From: Bacillus sp. FJAT-44742
Lineage (GTDB): Bacteria; Bacillota; Bacilli; Bacillales; Marinococcaceae
DNA: 64,000 bases
Direction: 5' to 3'
Assembly: GCF_002797315.1 (NCBI RefSeq)
Contig: NZ_KZ454936.1
Location: 2,303,645-2,367,644, forward strand
This document shows, one piece after another, positions 26,901-35,191 of this stretch. The position numbers and the translations under genes were made by a program. Under the pieces are notes generated by a model, which worked only from the letters and a program-made list of their open reading frames with translations, was not told the DNA's origin and searched no databases. Position 1 is the first letter of the stretch. Each line of letters opens with the position of its first letter.

Positions 26901-27088
26901 TTATCTGCACAAGACTCATCAGTCATAACAGTAGCCGGGTTATTATTTATTAATATGACTTCTATTCCTTCTTCTCTCAAGGCAAGGCACGCCTGTGTTC
27001 CAGAATAGTCAAACTCAGCAGCCTGCCCGATAACAATGGGCCCTGAGCCAATAACCAGAACTTTTTTTATTTCTTGATTTTTAGGCAT
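23912..27088 (-). CDS. carB: Carbamoyl-phosphate synthase large chain (arginine-specific)
   Basis: 1058 residues. Two ATP-grasp halves: N-terminal [21 protein letters not shown] and second half [20 protein letters not shown] at about residue 560. Makes carbamoyl phosphate from bicarbonate, glutamine-derived ammonia and two ATP. Position inside the arginine cluster, rather than a pyr cluster, indicates the arginine-regulated isozyme. The C-terminal regulatory MGS-like domain is divergent ([20 protein letters not shown] region), consistent with the arginine-specific form. Overlaps carA by 8 bases. Confidence 0.97.
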   Translation of the reverse strand: [1058 protein letters not shown]

Positions 27089-28163
27089 ACGCTGTCTCTC
27101 TCCCTTTGCTTCTCAGTTGTTCCATAAATTTGTGAAAGATCTCTTCACTGTCAGCTGGTCCCGGGTGTGCTTCCGGATGGAATTGAACAGTGATGATTGG
27201 AAGTGTATTATGAACCAGACCTTCAATTGAACCATCATTAATGTTCTTAAAAAGGATAGAAAAATCACTTTCGTTAAGAGTATTTTCTTTCACAACATAG
27301 CTGTGGTTTTGGGAAGTTATATACACTTTCTTCGTTTCCAGATCCTGTACAGGCTGATTTGCTCCCCGGTGGCCAAACCTTAGTTTTTCAGTGTCTCCTC
27401 CAAACGCTAAAGCCAGGAGTTGATGACCAAGGCAGATGCCAAGTGTTGGGTATGTCTCCGCTAAACGTTTGTATGCCGGCAAATATGAATTAAGCTGTTT
27501 AGGATTTCCTGGTCCATTGGAGAAAAGAAGGCCATCCGGATTCAGCTGATGGATCTCTTCTTCAGCCATATCGTACGGTACGACAGTAACCTTGCATCCC
27601 TGCTCGACTAATGAAGTAACCATAGATTCTTTATAGCCGAAATCTACAAGTACAACGTGATGATTGCCTTCCCCAAAGGTTTCTGCCTTTTTCACAGCTG
27701 CATCAGCCACAAGCTGCCTTTCACCAATAGGAGTAAAGCTGGCAACATCGATTTTTTCAGGATTTGTGGTGATCACTGCCCCCATGTCTCCATGCTCGCG
27801 AATTCGTTTTACGAGAGCTCTCGTATCCAGACCTGTTAATATAGGAATTCCTGCCTCTGCCGCTTCTTTTTCAACCGTTTTATCACACGCGTAATGGTGT
27901 CCTGTTTTGTGGCACTCGCTCATCACAAGAGCTGCCGGCTGCGGCTTTTTACTTTCATTGTCTGTAAGATTGATGCCGTAATTTCCGATTAGGGGATAGG
28001 TAAAAACCACTACTTGGCCGTTAAAGGAAGGGTCAGTCATCACTTCCTGGTAACCTGTCATTCCTGTAAAGAACACGGCTTCTCCATACACTTCTTTGTC
28101 CGTATTGCCGCTTAACTCTCCTTCAAATATTTCTCCATTCTCCAACTTTAGAAAGCCTTTCAT
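27081..28163 (-). CDS. carA: Carbamoyl-phosphate synthase small chain
   Basis: 360 residues; supplies ammonia from glutamine to CarB. The glutamine amidotransferase site is LGICLGHQLLALAFGG (nucleophile Cys in GICLGHQ, about residue 240), with the His-Glu pair in VQFHPEAHPGP. The N-terminal domain GFLKLENGEIFEGE and ALVMSECHKTGHHYACDK is typical. The start at 28163 has TAGGAGGG; an in-frame ATG at 28193 is less supported. It overlaps carB by 8 bases (translational coupling) and lies 43 bases after argD. Confidence 0.97.
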   Translation of the reverse strand: MKGFLKLENGEIFEGELSGNTDKEVYGEAVFFTGMTGYQEVMTDPSFNGQVVVFTYPLIGNYGINLTDNESKKPQPAALVMSECHKTGHHYACDKTVEKEAAEAGIPILTGLDTRALVKRIREHGDMGAVITTNPEKIDVASFTPIGERQLVADAAVKKAETFGEGNHHVVLVDFGYKESMVTSLVEQGCKVTVVPYDMAEEEIHQLNPDGLLFSNGPGNPKQLNSYLPAYKRLAETYPTLGICLGHQLLALAFGGDTEKLRFGHRGANQPVQDLETKKVYITSQNHSYVVKENTLNESDFSILFKNINDGSIEGLVHNTLPIITVQFHPEAHPGPADSEEIFHKFMEQLRSKGRETAYA

Positions 28164-28206
28164 GCCTTTCCCTCCTATCCATCTGGATGTCAAATGGTTT
28201 TCTTTT

Positions 28207-29367
28207 TTATTCGCTTATTACGTTTTTGATCGCTTCTACACCTTGGAGAAGCTGTTCTTTTGTAATTGTTAGTGGCGGAAGCAGCCTAATGACATGTGTT
28301 CCGGCCGGAATGCAAAGTACTCCTTTTTCCTGAAGTTTTAAAATATAGGGAGCAGCTTCTCTTTCACACTCAATTCCTGCCATAAGTCCCCTGCCTCTGA
28401 TGGCTTTAACACCGGGAATACGGCCAACTTCCTCCGTGAGAAGACTGAAAAGATATTCTCCCTTTTCTTCAGTCTCTTGTAAAAACCCGTCGTTCAGCAC
28501 CTCTAATAATGTCGCTTCGGCTGCAGCCATAGCCAGAGGGTTTCCGCCAAACGTTGATCCATGACTTCCTGGCCCAAAGGCGTCCTTTAGCTTTTCTTTG
28601 CCGATGATTGCTCCTACGGGAAAGCCATTCCCTAGACCTTTTGCTGCCGTAACAATGTCCGGACTGAGATTTGCATGCTCATAAGCAAATAGCTTTCCTG
28701 TCCGACCAATCCCTGTCTGCACCTCATCCACGATAAGCAGTGCACCGTGTTCTTGTGCAAGCTTTTGTACTCCATGTAAAAATGCATCTTCTCCAGGAAC
28801 AACACCGCCTTCTCCCTGGACTATTTCAAGAATTACAGCTGCTGTTTCTTTATCCATTTCTCTTTCCACCGCTGCAAGATCATTGTAAGGAAGGTACATA
28901 AAACCGTCCAGCATAGGACCAAAACCTTCATGAATCTTATCCTGGCCGGTAGCAGCCATTGTTCCATAGGTTCTTCCATGAAAAGATTGCTTGAAGCTCA
29001 GAATCTTCGTACGCTGCGTATGCTTCCGGGCGAGTTTAATGGCAGCTTCGTTAGCTTCTGCCCCGCTATTGCAAAAGAAGACAAGATCTCCTGCCGAATG
29101 CTTTGTTAATAAGGAAGCCACTTTCTCCTGAATTTCAAAATGAAACAGGTTTGAGCCGTGCCAGCCTTTAGATAGCTGCTTTTCTACCGATGCGATAACA
29201 TTGGGATTCCCATGACCTACATTCACAACGCCTATTCCAGCCATAAAATCAAGGTATACTTTTCCGGTTTCCGCGGTAATGTGACATCCTTCTGCTTTTT
29301 CAAATGCTATCTCCCAGCGTTTATACGTAGGAAACAAACTTGTTTTTGTCTCTTGTATCATTTCCAT
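28207..29367 (-). CDS. argD: Acetylornithine aminotransferase
   Basis: 386-residue class III PLP aminotransferase converting N-acetylglutamate semialdehyde to N-acetylornithine. Signals are FFCNSGAEANEAAIKLARKH, VDEVQTGIGRTGKLFAYEH and the PLP-lysine region VTAAKGLGNGFPVGAI, with HGSTFGGNPLAMAA downstream. Start 29367 follows AAAGGTGA. It is fourth in the operon after argC, argJ and argB, as in B. subtilis. Confidence 0.96.
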   Translation of the reverse strand: MEMIQETKTSLFPTYKRWEIAFEKAEGCHITAETGKVYLDFMAGIGVVNVGHGNPNVIASVEKQLSKGWHGSNLFHFEIQEKVASLLTKHSAGDLVFFCNSGAEANEAAIKLARKHTQRTKILSFKQSFHGRTYGTMAATGQDKIHEGFGPMLDGFMYLPYNDLAAVEREMDKETAAVILEIVQGEGGVVPGEDAFLHGVQKLAQEHGALLIVDEVQTGIGRTGKLFAYEHANLSPDIVTAAKGLGNGFPVGAIIGKEKLKDAFGPGSHGSTFGGNPLAMAAAEATLLEVLNDGFLQETEEKGEYLFSLLTEEVGRIPGVKAIRGRGLMAGIECEREAAPYILKLQEKGVLCIPAGTHVIRLLPPLTITKEQLLQGVEAIKNVISE

Positions 29368-29387
29368 CGAGCTTCACCTTTCTTTGC

Positions 29388-30167
29388 TTAGAGGGTTGCT
29401 GTTGCTTCCTTCACAATTGCTGTTCCTTTTAGTGTGCCATCTTCGTTTCTGGAGTCTGCCTTACCGCCTGCAATCACAACTTTTTCAATTTCCCCCTGCA
29501 GACTGTCAATAGCAGCTTTTACTTTCGGTATCATTCCTCCGTACACCGTTCCATCATCTATGAGCTCCTGCACCTGTGCAGCAGATAAGACTTCAAGAAG
29601 CTGCCCATCTTTTAACACCCCGTCAACATCTGTCACAAAGACAAGTTCTTGGGCTTTCATGTAGTTGGCAACAGAAGAAGCTGCAGCATCAGCATTTACA
29701 TTAAGGTGATCCCCTTCTTCAGTACATGCAATCGGAGAAAGAACTGGGATGGTCCCTTCTTTCAATAAACTATGAAGCAATGAAACATTCACTTTGTTTA
29801 TTTGGCCAACAAGACCCAGGGAAGCAAGATCTACGGGAACCGCCTGTAGTAGAGAGCCATCACAGCCTGAAATGCCAAGACCTTTCCCTCCAGCTCTTTG
29901 AAGTCCTTGAACGATTTGCTTATTCACCTTTCCGCTTAATACCATCTCGGCAACCTCTAAAACGGCAGGTGTCGTTTTCCGAAGTCCGTCAATAAATTGT
30001 ATCTCCACTTCAAGCTTTTCAAGCATTGAATTAATTGCTGGTCCGCCGCCATGAACAATTATTGGATATTTTCCAGCCGTTTGCATCGCCACGATCCCTT
30101 TGAAGAATTCTTCGTTTAATTCATCAACTGTAGAGCCTCCACATTTAATTACGACGATCTCCTTCAT
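29388..30167 (-). CDS. argB: Acetylglutamate kinase
   Basis: 259 residues. Phosphorylates N-acetylglutamate (second step, or first kinase step of the acetyl cycle). Amino-acid-kinase signatures are VIKCGGSTV, IVHGGGPAINSMLE, GLRKTTPAVLE and the ATP-site AELVFVTDVDGVLKDG-type block. The ATG at 30167 is preferred over an adjacent TTG at 30170, since the GGGGGGAG ribosome site is slightly better spaced. Between argJ and argD. Confidence 0.96.
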   Translation of the reverse strand: MKEIVVIKCGGSTVDELNEEFFKGIVAMQTAGKYPIIVHGGGPAINSMLEKLEVEIQFIDGLRKTTPAVLEVAEMVLSGKVNKQIVQGLQRAGGKGLGISGCDGSLLQAVPVDLASLGLVGQINKVNVSLLHSLLKEGTIPVLSPIACTEEGDHLNVNADAAASSVANYMKAQELVFVTDVDGVLKDGQLLEVLSAAQVQELIDDGTVYGGMIPKVKAAIDSLQGEIEKVVIAGGKADSRNEDGTLKGTAIVKEATATL

Positions 30168-30196
30168 CAATCTCCCCCCTTTTCATTTTTGGGCAT

Positions 30197-31429
30197 TTAC
30201 GTTCGGTAGCCCGCGTTTATCCGTACATAGTCATATGTCAAATCACACCCCCAGGCTTTGCCAGTTCCCTCTCCAACATTCAAATCAACATGAATCGTTA
30301 CTTCTTCATTTGTTAGATATTCTGTTGCCTGCTCTTCGGAAAACCAGACCGGCTGACTGTTTTTTAAGGTAGGAATGCTCCCGATTGATATATCAATATT
30401 ATCAGGATCAATTTTGGCGTCAGTGGACCCTATAGCAACAATAATTCTTCCCCAATTCGCATCAGTTCCGTAAACAGCTGTCTTCACTAAGTCAGAACCG
30501 ACAATTTGCTTTGCTACCTTGCCTGCTTCTTCATCAGATGCTGCTCCCTTTACTTCCACTTCTATAAGCTTGGTGGCTCCTTCACCGTCTCTTGCGATCT
30601 TTTTTGCCAGGCTTTCACACGTGAGTGATAACCCTTTTACAAAAAGGCTCCAGTCAGGATGCTCAGGGTGAAGGGGTTCATTTTCAGATTTACCGCTTGC
30701 CATAACGACCACCATATCATTGGTTGATGTATCACCGTCTACCGTAATTCTGTTAAAGGTAGTATTGGTTACCTCAGACAGTGCCTGCTGTAAATAAGAG
30801 GGTTCAATATTTGCATCGGTTGTAATAAAGCTTAGCATTGTTGCCATGTTCGGATGAATCATTCCTGATCCTTTTGCTACTCCTCCAATGGTCACTTTCT
30901 TCCCATCAACGTTCATTTGGTAGCAGGCATGCTTCTTCATCGTATCAGTGGTCATAATGGCTTCGTTAAATGAATCAGCATCCTTAAAGCTCCCTTTTGT
31001 TTCAATGGCCTCTACACCCGGAAGGATCTTATTCATTTGAAGCATTTCGCCAATAACGCCTGTTGAGGTTACAGCTACATAGTGTTCTGGCACGTTGAAA
31101 GCCTCAGAGCTTTTTTTGCGCATTTCATAAGCATCCTTCAATCCTTGTTCTCCCGTACACGAATTAGCATTGCCACTGTTTACCACAATCGCTTGCAGCT
31201 TTCCTTCCGCTGCAATGCTTTCCTTTGTTACAGCAAGGGGTGCTGCTTGAATTGGATTTAACGTATAGACCGCTGCACTTGATGCAGGCACGTCACAGAA
31301 GATCGCACCTAAGTCATTTCGTTTTCTTTTCACCTTTGTATGGACTCCTCCTGCTGTAAATCCGGCAGGACTGATAATGCTGCCCTTTTCCACTTCAACA
31401 ATTGACTTCGTTTCTTCTGCGATGCTCAC
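30197..31429 (-). CDS. argJ: Bifunctional ornithine acetyltransferase/N-acetylglutamate synthase
   Basis: 410 residues. ArgJ recycles the acetyl group between acetylornithine and glutamate. The self-cleavage site is in KGSGMIHPNMATMLSFITTD (cleavage before the Thr of ATML), with AVVNSGNANSCTGEQG and TVDGDTSTND motifs. The start is GTG at 31429 with GGAGGG ahead; an upstream TTG would put the ribosome site inside the gene. Follows argC by 25 bases. Whether it is bi- or monofunctional cannot be seen; no argA is in the window. Confidence 0.96.
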   Translation of the reverse strand: MSIAEETKSIVEVEKGSIISPAGFTAGGVHTKVKRKRNDLGAIFCDVPASSAAVYTLNPIQAAPLAVTKESIAAEGKLQAIVVNSGNANSCTGEQGLKDAYEMRKKSSEAFNVPEHYVAVTSTGVIGEMLQMNKILPGVEAIETKGSFKDADSFNEAIMTTDTMKKHACYQMNVDGKKVTIGGVAKGSGMIHPNMATMLSFITTDANIEPSYLQQALSEVTNTTFNRITVDGDTSTNDMVVVMASGKSENEPLHPEHPDWSLFVKGLSLTCESLAKKIARDGEGATKLIEVEVKGAASDEEAGKVAKQIVGSDLVKTAVYGTDANWGRIIVAIGSTDAKIDPDNIDISIGSIPTLKNSQPVWFSEEQATEYLTNEEVTIHVDLNVGEGTGKAWGCDLTYDYVRINAGYRT

Positions 31430-31454
31430 TATACTTCCCTCCAAAGCTAATTAA

Positions 31455-32492
31455 TTAAGGGTAAACCGGTACTTGGTTTAATCCCTCGTTTTCTTCAAAA
31501 CCTAGCATAAGATTCATGTTTTGTATGGCTTGCCCTGAAGCCCCTTTCACTAAATTATCTATGACTGAGACGATTGTAATTCTGCCGGTTCGTTCATCGT
31601 AGGTTAGACCAATATCACAGTAATTCGTGCCATAGACTTCTTTTGTGGACGGGTATTTTCCGTCTTCTCTGATTCGTATAAAAGGTGCATCTTTATACAT
31701 CTCTTCATACAATTCTCTAAGCTGGTTTTCTGTAACAGACATCGTCGCTTTTCCATACATTGTGGCCATAATACCTCTTGTCATCGGCACAAGGTGCGGA
31801 GTAAAGGTGACAGTTACGTCTGATTCGCTCCAGCCTTTTAGAGTCTGTTCAATTTCGGGGATATGTTTGTGTTCATTAACCTTATAAACTTTGAAATTAT
31901 CGTTCATCTCGCTGAAATGCGTAATGGCTGAAGGCGACCTCCCTGCCCCGGTCGTTCCGGACTTTGCGTCAATAATAAGCGTGTCTAGGTCGATTAGTTT
32001 TTCGCTGATGAGCGGGCCTAAACCAAGCAGTGTTGCTGTCGGATAGCACCCCGGGTTGGATAATAATGAACTGGCTTTAATTCCTTCACGATTCCATTCT
32101 GTTAACCCGTATACCGCTTCATTCAATAGTTCCGTATCTGCAGAGTCTCTCTCATACCAAGATTCATAGACATCTTTCTCCTTCAATCTCAGGTCACCGG
32201 AAAGGTCTATGACTTTAGCTCCGTTTTCAATAAGCTTTCCGCTATATTCAGCAGACACTCCAGGAGGAGTTGATAAAAATACAATGTCAGCTTCCTTTCC
32301 GATCGTTTCTGGATCAATCTCCTGAAGCTGAGATGTATATAAATCGCTCAAATGCGGATAGCTTTCCTCCATTGCTTTGCCTTCCTGGCTTGAAGAATGA
32401 AACGTAATCTCCGTAATATGGGGATGACCATGAAGCAAACGAATAAGTTCTGCTCCTCCATAACCTGTCGCTCCTATAATCGCAACTCTCAT
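31455..32492 (-). CDS. argC: N-acetyl-gamma-glutamyl-phosphate reductase
   Basis: 345 residues. NADPH-dependent reduction of acetylglutamyl phosphate. Rossmann start VAIIGATGYGGAELIRLL, the catalytic cysteine in SNPGCYPTATLLGLGPL (about residue 148) and the HTPHL-like VTFTPHLVPMTRGI segment define the family. It is first in the operon, and its promoter overlaps an ARG-box-like palindrome (32546-32566). Confidence 0.97.
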   Translation of the reverse strand: MRVAIIGATGYGGAELIRLLHGHPHITEITFHSSSQEGKAMEESYPHLSDLYTSQLQEIDPETIGKEADIVFLSTPPGVSAEYSGKLIENGAKVIDLSGDLRLKEKDVYESWYERDSADTELLNEAVYGLTEWNREGIKASSLLSNPGCYPTATLLGLGPLISEKLIDLDTLIIDAKSGTTGAGRSPSAITHFSEMNDNFKVYKVNEHKHIPEIEQTLKGWSESDVTVTFTPHLVPMTRGIMATMYGKATMSVTENQLRELYEEMYKDAPFIRIREDGKYPSTKEVYGTNYCDIGLTYDERTGRITIVSVIDNLVKGASGQAIQNMNLMLGFEENEGLNQVPVYP

Positions 32493-32537
32493 AAAATTGC
32501 ACCTCTTTTTATCTTTATGCGTTTTTCGTTGTGTCTT

Positions 32538-32566
32538 ATTATAAATTTGAATAAAAATTAATTCAA
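32538..32566 (-). promoter_or_regulatory. Promoter of the arginine operon
   Basis: On the minus strand TTGAAT (32561-32566) and a perfect TATAAT (32538-32543) with a 17-base spacer. The argC start lies 46 bases beyond the -10 box. Confidence 0.85.
32546..32566. promoter_or_regulatory. Candidate ArgR/AhrC operator (ARG box)
   Basis: TTGAATAAAAATTAATTCAA is a near-perfect 20-bp palindrome with the TGAAT/ATTCA arms typical of ARG boxes. It covers the -35 box and spacer of the argC promoter, a position fit for repression when arginine is abundant. Confidence 0.7.
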
Positions 32567-32708
32567 CTGTATTTTTACTATTTTTTTATTTTTTTTCTAA
32601 TTTGCTGACCCTGTTACACCTATTCACCTATGTACCTGCCCTGTGCGAAAGGAATAAATTGGCTGCTGACTCTTCGTTTTCTCCTGGCATTTTTCGTAAA
32701 AAAGCAAA

Positions 32709-32739
32709 AAAAAAACCTGCTCTTTACAAGCAGGTTCTT
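32709..32739 (-). terminator. Terminator of the redoxin lipoprotein gene
   Basis: On the minus strand AACCTGC and GCAGGTT pair around a 7-9-base loop, followed by about ten Ts. It lies 8 bases after the stop at 32747. Confidence 0.9.
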
Positions 32740-32746
32740 TCATAAT

Positions 32747-33250
32747 TTATTCGTTCAAAGCCTCACGGATCCGTTCTTCTGTGTCATCTATTTGCTCACC
32801 AAACAAATCATTAACATGAGAATAAATCTTTTCTCCATTTTCATCAAGAATTGAAAAACCTCTATAAGAAATATCCCCGTCAGACATATCAACAATTTCT
32901 ATTACTTCCTGATTTGGGTCTGATAGAAAGGAATAAGTAATGCCAGCAGCTTCCTTAAATTCTTCATGGTGGCCTGGTGAGTCAACGCTTATGCCATAGA
33001 TATCCACATCCACATCCTCAAAACGATCAAGTTCTTGCTGCAGCTGCACGAGCTGCTGTTGGCAGAGGCCTCAGCCAACGCCAGTAAAATGAAACAGCAC
33101 GGTTGGCTGCTCTTTATTCACAAGACTGATTTCTTCATAATTTTCATCATGAAGAGCCAGTTCCTCTTCCTCTTCTCCGCAGGCCGCAAGCATCATAACT
33201 GCAAGGGCCAGCAGCCCAGCTAAGAGGAGCCTTGGATAAACTTTTTTCAT
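32747..33250 (-). CDS. AhpC/TSA-fold redoxin lipoprotein with in-frame UGA at the active site (probable selenoprotein)
   Basis: Read through a single UGA at 33071-33073, the frame from ATG 33250 to TAA 32747 gives 167 residues. A lipoprotein signal (MKKVYPRLLLAGLLALAVMM then LAAC, lipobox Cys24) and acidic linker lead into a thioredoxin-fold domain: PTVLFHFTGVG-U60-GLC63-QQQLVQLQQELDRF, then IYGISVDSPGHHEEFKEAAG and TYSFLSDPNQEVIE. UGA stands for the first Cys of the expected CxxC, giving UxxC, the classic arrangement in Sec-containing redoxins. The rest of the frame is intact, and a SECIS-like hairpin follows. No ordinary start exists just after the UGA with a good ribosome site. Next to sco and ctaG, it is probably an extracytoplasmic peroxidase or thiol reductase. 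Alternative: a nonsense mutation of a Cys codon. Confidence 0.8.
33040..33056 (-). promoter_or_regulatory. SECIS-like hairpin after UGA60
   Basis: GCAGCT, loop CGTGC, AGCTGC: a perfect 6-bp stem on the minus strand. The loop begins 21 nt after the UGA and has G at its second position, as expected for bacterial SECIS elements. The same motif, AGCTCGKGMAGCT, recurs in the same register in the gene at 36139-36618. Confidence 0.65.
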
Positions 33251-33357
33251 AGGGGTCTCTCCTTTAACATATACATCAGCTCGAACCGATTACTGCTTTT
33301 TTCAGGTCCCAAGACAGTGTATCAGTTATTCAATGTCAATCCAATTAAAATGCTTCC

Positions 33358-33966
33358 CTATGAACCTGTAAGGTATTTCAAATCCTCAACAATTGGAGAA
33401 GTATCATTATCAAGCCCATCATATTTTCTGATGACTTGTCCTTCCCCATCAACCAAAAAGAAACTAGTAGCATGGACAATGTCCTCTTCTTCAGGCACCT
33501 TTTGGACTACACTTCTAAAAGAGGACTGAGCAAATTCTTCTATTTCCTCATCTGAGTACCCTGTGAGGAAATTCCAGTTACTAAAGTCTACATTGTAATT
33601 TTCACCGTAATTTAAAAGCCGTTCCGGCGTATCAAATTCAGGGTCCACTGTAAATGAAACAATCTGTACAGGTACGCCCTCTTCTTCCAACTCTCCCTGC
33701 AAATTAAGTTTATTAGGTGTCATTAAAGGACATACGCTCGGACAGCGGGTAAAGATCATACTCGCAAGCCAGTAGTCACCTTCAAGTTCAGAAAGCCCAA
33801 AAGATTCTCCATGCTGGTTTGTATACTCAAAATCCTCAACCTGCATGTCTGCTTCTGAAATGTCATATTCACTTTCTGCAGCCGGGCTGGCATAAAGCCA
33901 TCCGCATCCACTTAGGAGAAAAATCAGTATAATTCCCATGAATATCAATAGTTGCGTGTTGCGCAT
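33358..33966 (-). CDS. Sco1/SenC-family copper/redox lipoprotein
   Basis: 202 residues. Lipoprotein signal MRNTQLLIFMGIILIFLLSGC (Cys21) followed by a thioredoxin-like Sco domain. Copper-binding CxxxC is FTRCPSVCPLMTP and the third ligand is the His of VHATSFFLVDGEG. Sco proteins deliver copper to the CuA site of cytochrome oxidase or maintain its cysteines. The start at 33966 follows GGGGGAG. It lies between ctaG and the UGA-containing redoxin on the same strand, so a shared respiratory-assembly role is plausible. Here both active-site residues are normal cysteines. Confidence 0.93.
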   Translation of the reverse strand: MRNTQLLIFMGIILIFLLSGCGWLYASPAAESEYDISEADMQVEDFEYTNQHGESFGLSELEGDYWLASMIFTRCPSVCPLMTPNKLNLQGELEEEGVPVQIVSFTVDPEFDTPERLLNYGENYNVDFSNWNFLTGYSDEEIEEFAQSSFRSVVQKVPEEEDIVHATSFFLVDGEGQVIRKYDGLDNDTSPIVEDLKYLTGS

Positions 33967-34046
33967 AAGTCTCCCCCTGTATCTGCAATGCCTGCCCATG
34001 TTCCTCTGAAGCCAGGGCAGCTGTTGTTGCTTTTGTAGTATACGGT

Positions 34047-34979
34047 TTATTGACCCTTTAGCTGATTCAAATTGGCAGTAGGTAAATCACTAATCGTCAG
34101 TTCACCGTCTTGTGTCTTTTCTTTTGTAAGCCATTGTTTAAAAATCACTCCCATCATTACTCCATAGGTGATTTCCTGGACAATCTTCATTGTGACACCT
34201 GCCAGCTGCTGGTCGTTCAATGTATCAAGATATTGAAATCCATCTGACCAGTTAAACATTCCAGCCGGAACAGTGGCACCAGCCGGCAGACAATAGGCCA
34301 TCACGTTTGCCCAGAAAGCAGAATCTGTATAGGTAGCATACAAAGGCTCCCCAGCAAAAATAATAAGAGCACACGCAGGAGTGATTAACACAGAGTTTCC
34401 AAAAATATATGCTATCCTGCGAAGCTCCGGAAGCTGGTCTTTGTCAGGCAGCGGGGCAATCATGTGCCACCACATAAGCCATGCACCGGCAAAAAGTGCT
34501 ATTTCATAAACACTGTGCCAACCTGGAGAAAGCATAAGAGTATCAAAAACAAACGGAAAGTGGTAAAAAGAAAAGAGAGCATTAAAGGTAATCAGCCCTA
34601 CGATCGGGCTCATAATAATTTTGTAGCTTACCGGTGACCGCTTTTTCCAGCGATGCATCACGGTCTGTAAAAACCACTTAGGCATCGAAGCAATGAACAA
34701 TGGCACAGCTACAAAGTAAGCAAACAGCATTTGAGCCATATGGAGAGACAATATCATGTGCCCGGCTACATACAACGGGCTTCCCCATCCTAAATAAAGC
34801 GCCGCAAGAGCCAGGCCGAAATAAACTTTTTGTTTCATCGGTACAGGCTTTGAATTGATAAAGTGAACGCTCCATTTTTCAATAAGTAAATAATATAAAA
34901 CAATAAGCCCCAGCAATATGATGAAAAGTTCCGGAGTCCAAAGGGCTCGAATTGAAAAAGTAGAAAAGAATTCTCCCAT
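34047..34979 (-). CDS. ctaG: Cytochrome c oxidase assembly factor CtaG
   Basis: 310-residue membrane protein with about seven hydrophobic helices of the caa3_CtaG family. It includes YFGLALAALYLGWGSPLYVAGHM, SLHMAQMLFAYFVAVPLF, LFAGAWLMWWHMIAPLP and PACALIIFAGEPLYATY. In B. subtilis CtaG is needed for active cytochrome caa3 oxidase, probably through the CuB site. Start 34979 is preceded by GGCGAAAAAGGG. It is followed, 80 bases on, by the sco gene, consistent with a copper-delivery pair. Confidence 0.92.
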   Translation of the reverse strand: MGEFFSTFSIRALWTPELFIILLGLIVLYYLLIEKWSVHFINSKPVPMKQKVYFGLALAALYLGWGSPLYVAGHMILSLHMAQMLFAYFVAVPLFIASMPKWFLQTVMHRWKKRSPVSYKIIMSPIVGLITFNALFSFYHFPFVFDTLMLSPGWHSVYEIALFAGAWLMWWHMIAPLPDKDQLPELRRIAYIFGNSVLITPACALIIFAGEPLYATYTDSAFWANVMAYCLPAGATVPAGMFNWSDGFQYLDTLNDQQLAGVTMKIVQEITYGVMMGVIFKQWLTKEKTQDGELTISDLPTANLNQLKGQ

Positions 34980-35191
34980 CCCTTTTTCGCCTCCTTAATG
35001 TATGGTATGGAAGGTTACAGGTTAGACAAGGCTAACTCCATGTACTACTATAGCACATTTTTTAATTACTTCTGATAGGATTCTGCCCTATTTCTTTCTC
35101 GTTTTTTTACAATCCATTGAACAAGATGGGGCCAGCTTATTATCAAGCAAATTCTATGCTAAATCAATAAACAACAACGGAGGGTATAATT

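Noticed and set aside
27081-27088. Overlap of carA and carB as an error
   Set aside because: Short overlaps between these genes are common and consistent with translational coupling.
32747-33049. Calling the redoxin as a short protein starting after the UGA
   Set aside because: The candidate start lacks a ribosome site and would drop the signal peptide and active site, which are perfectly in frame upstream.
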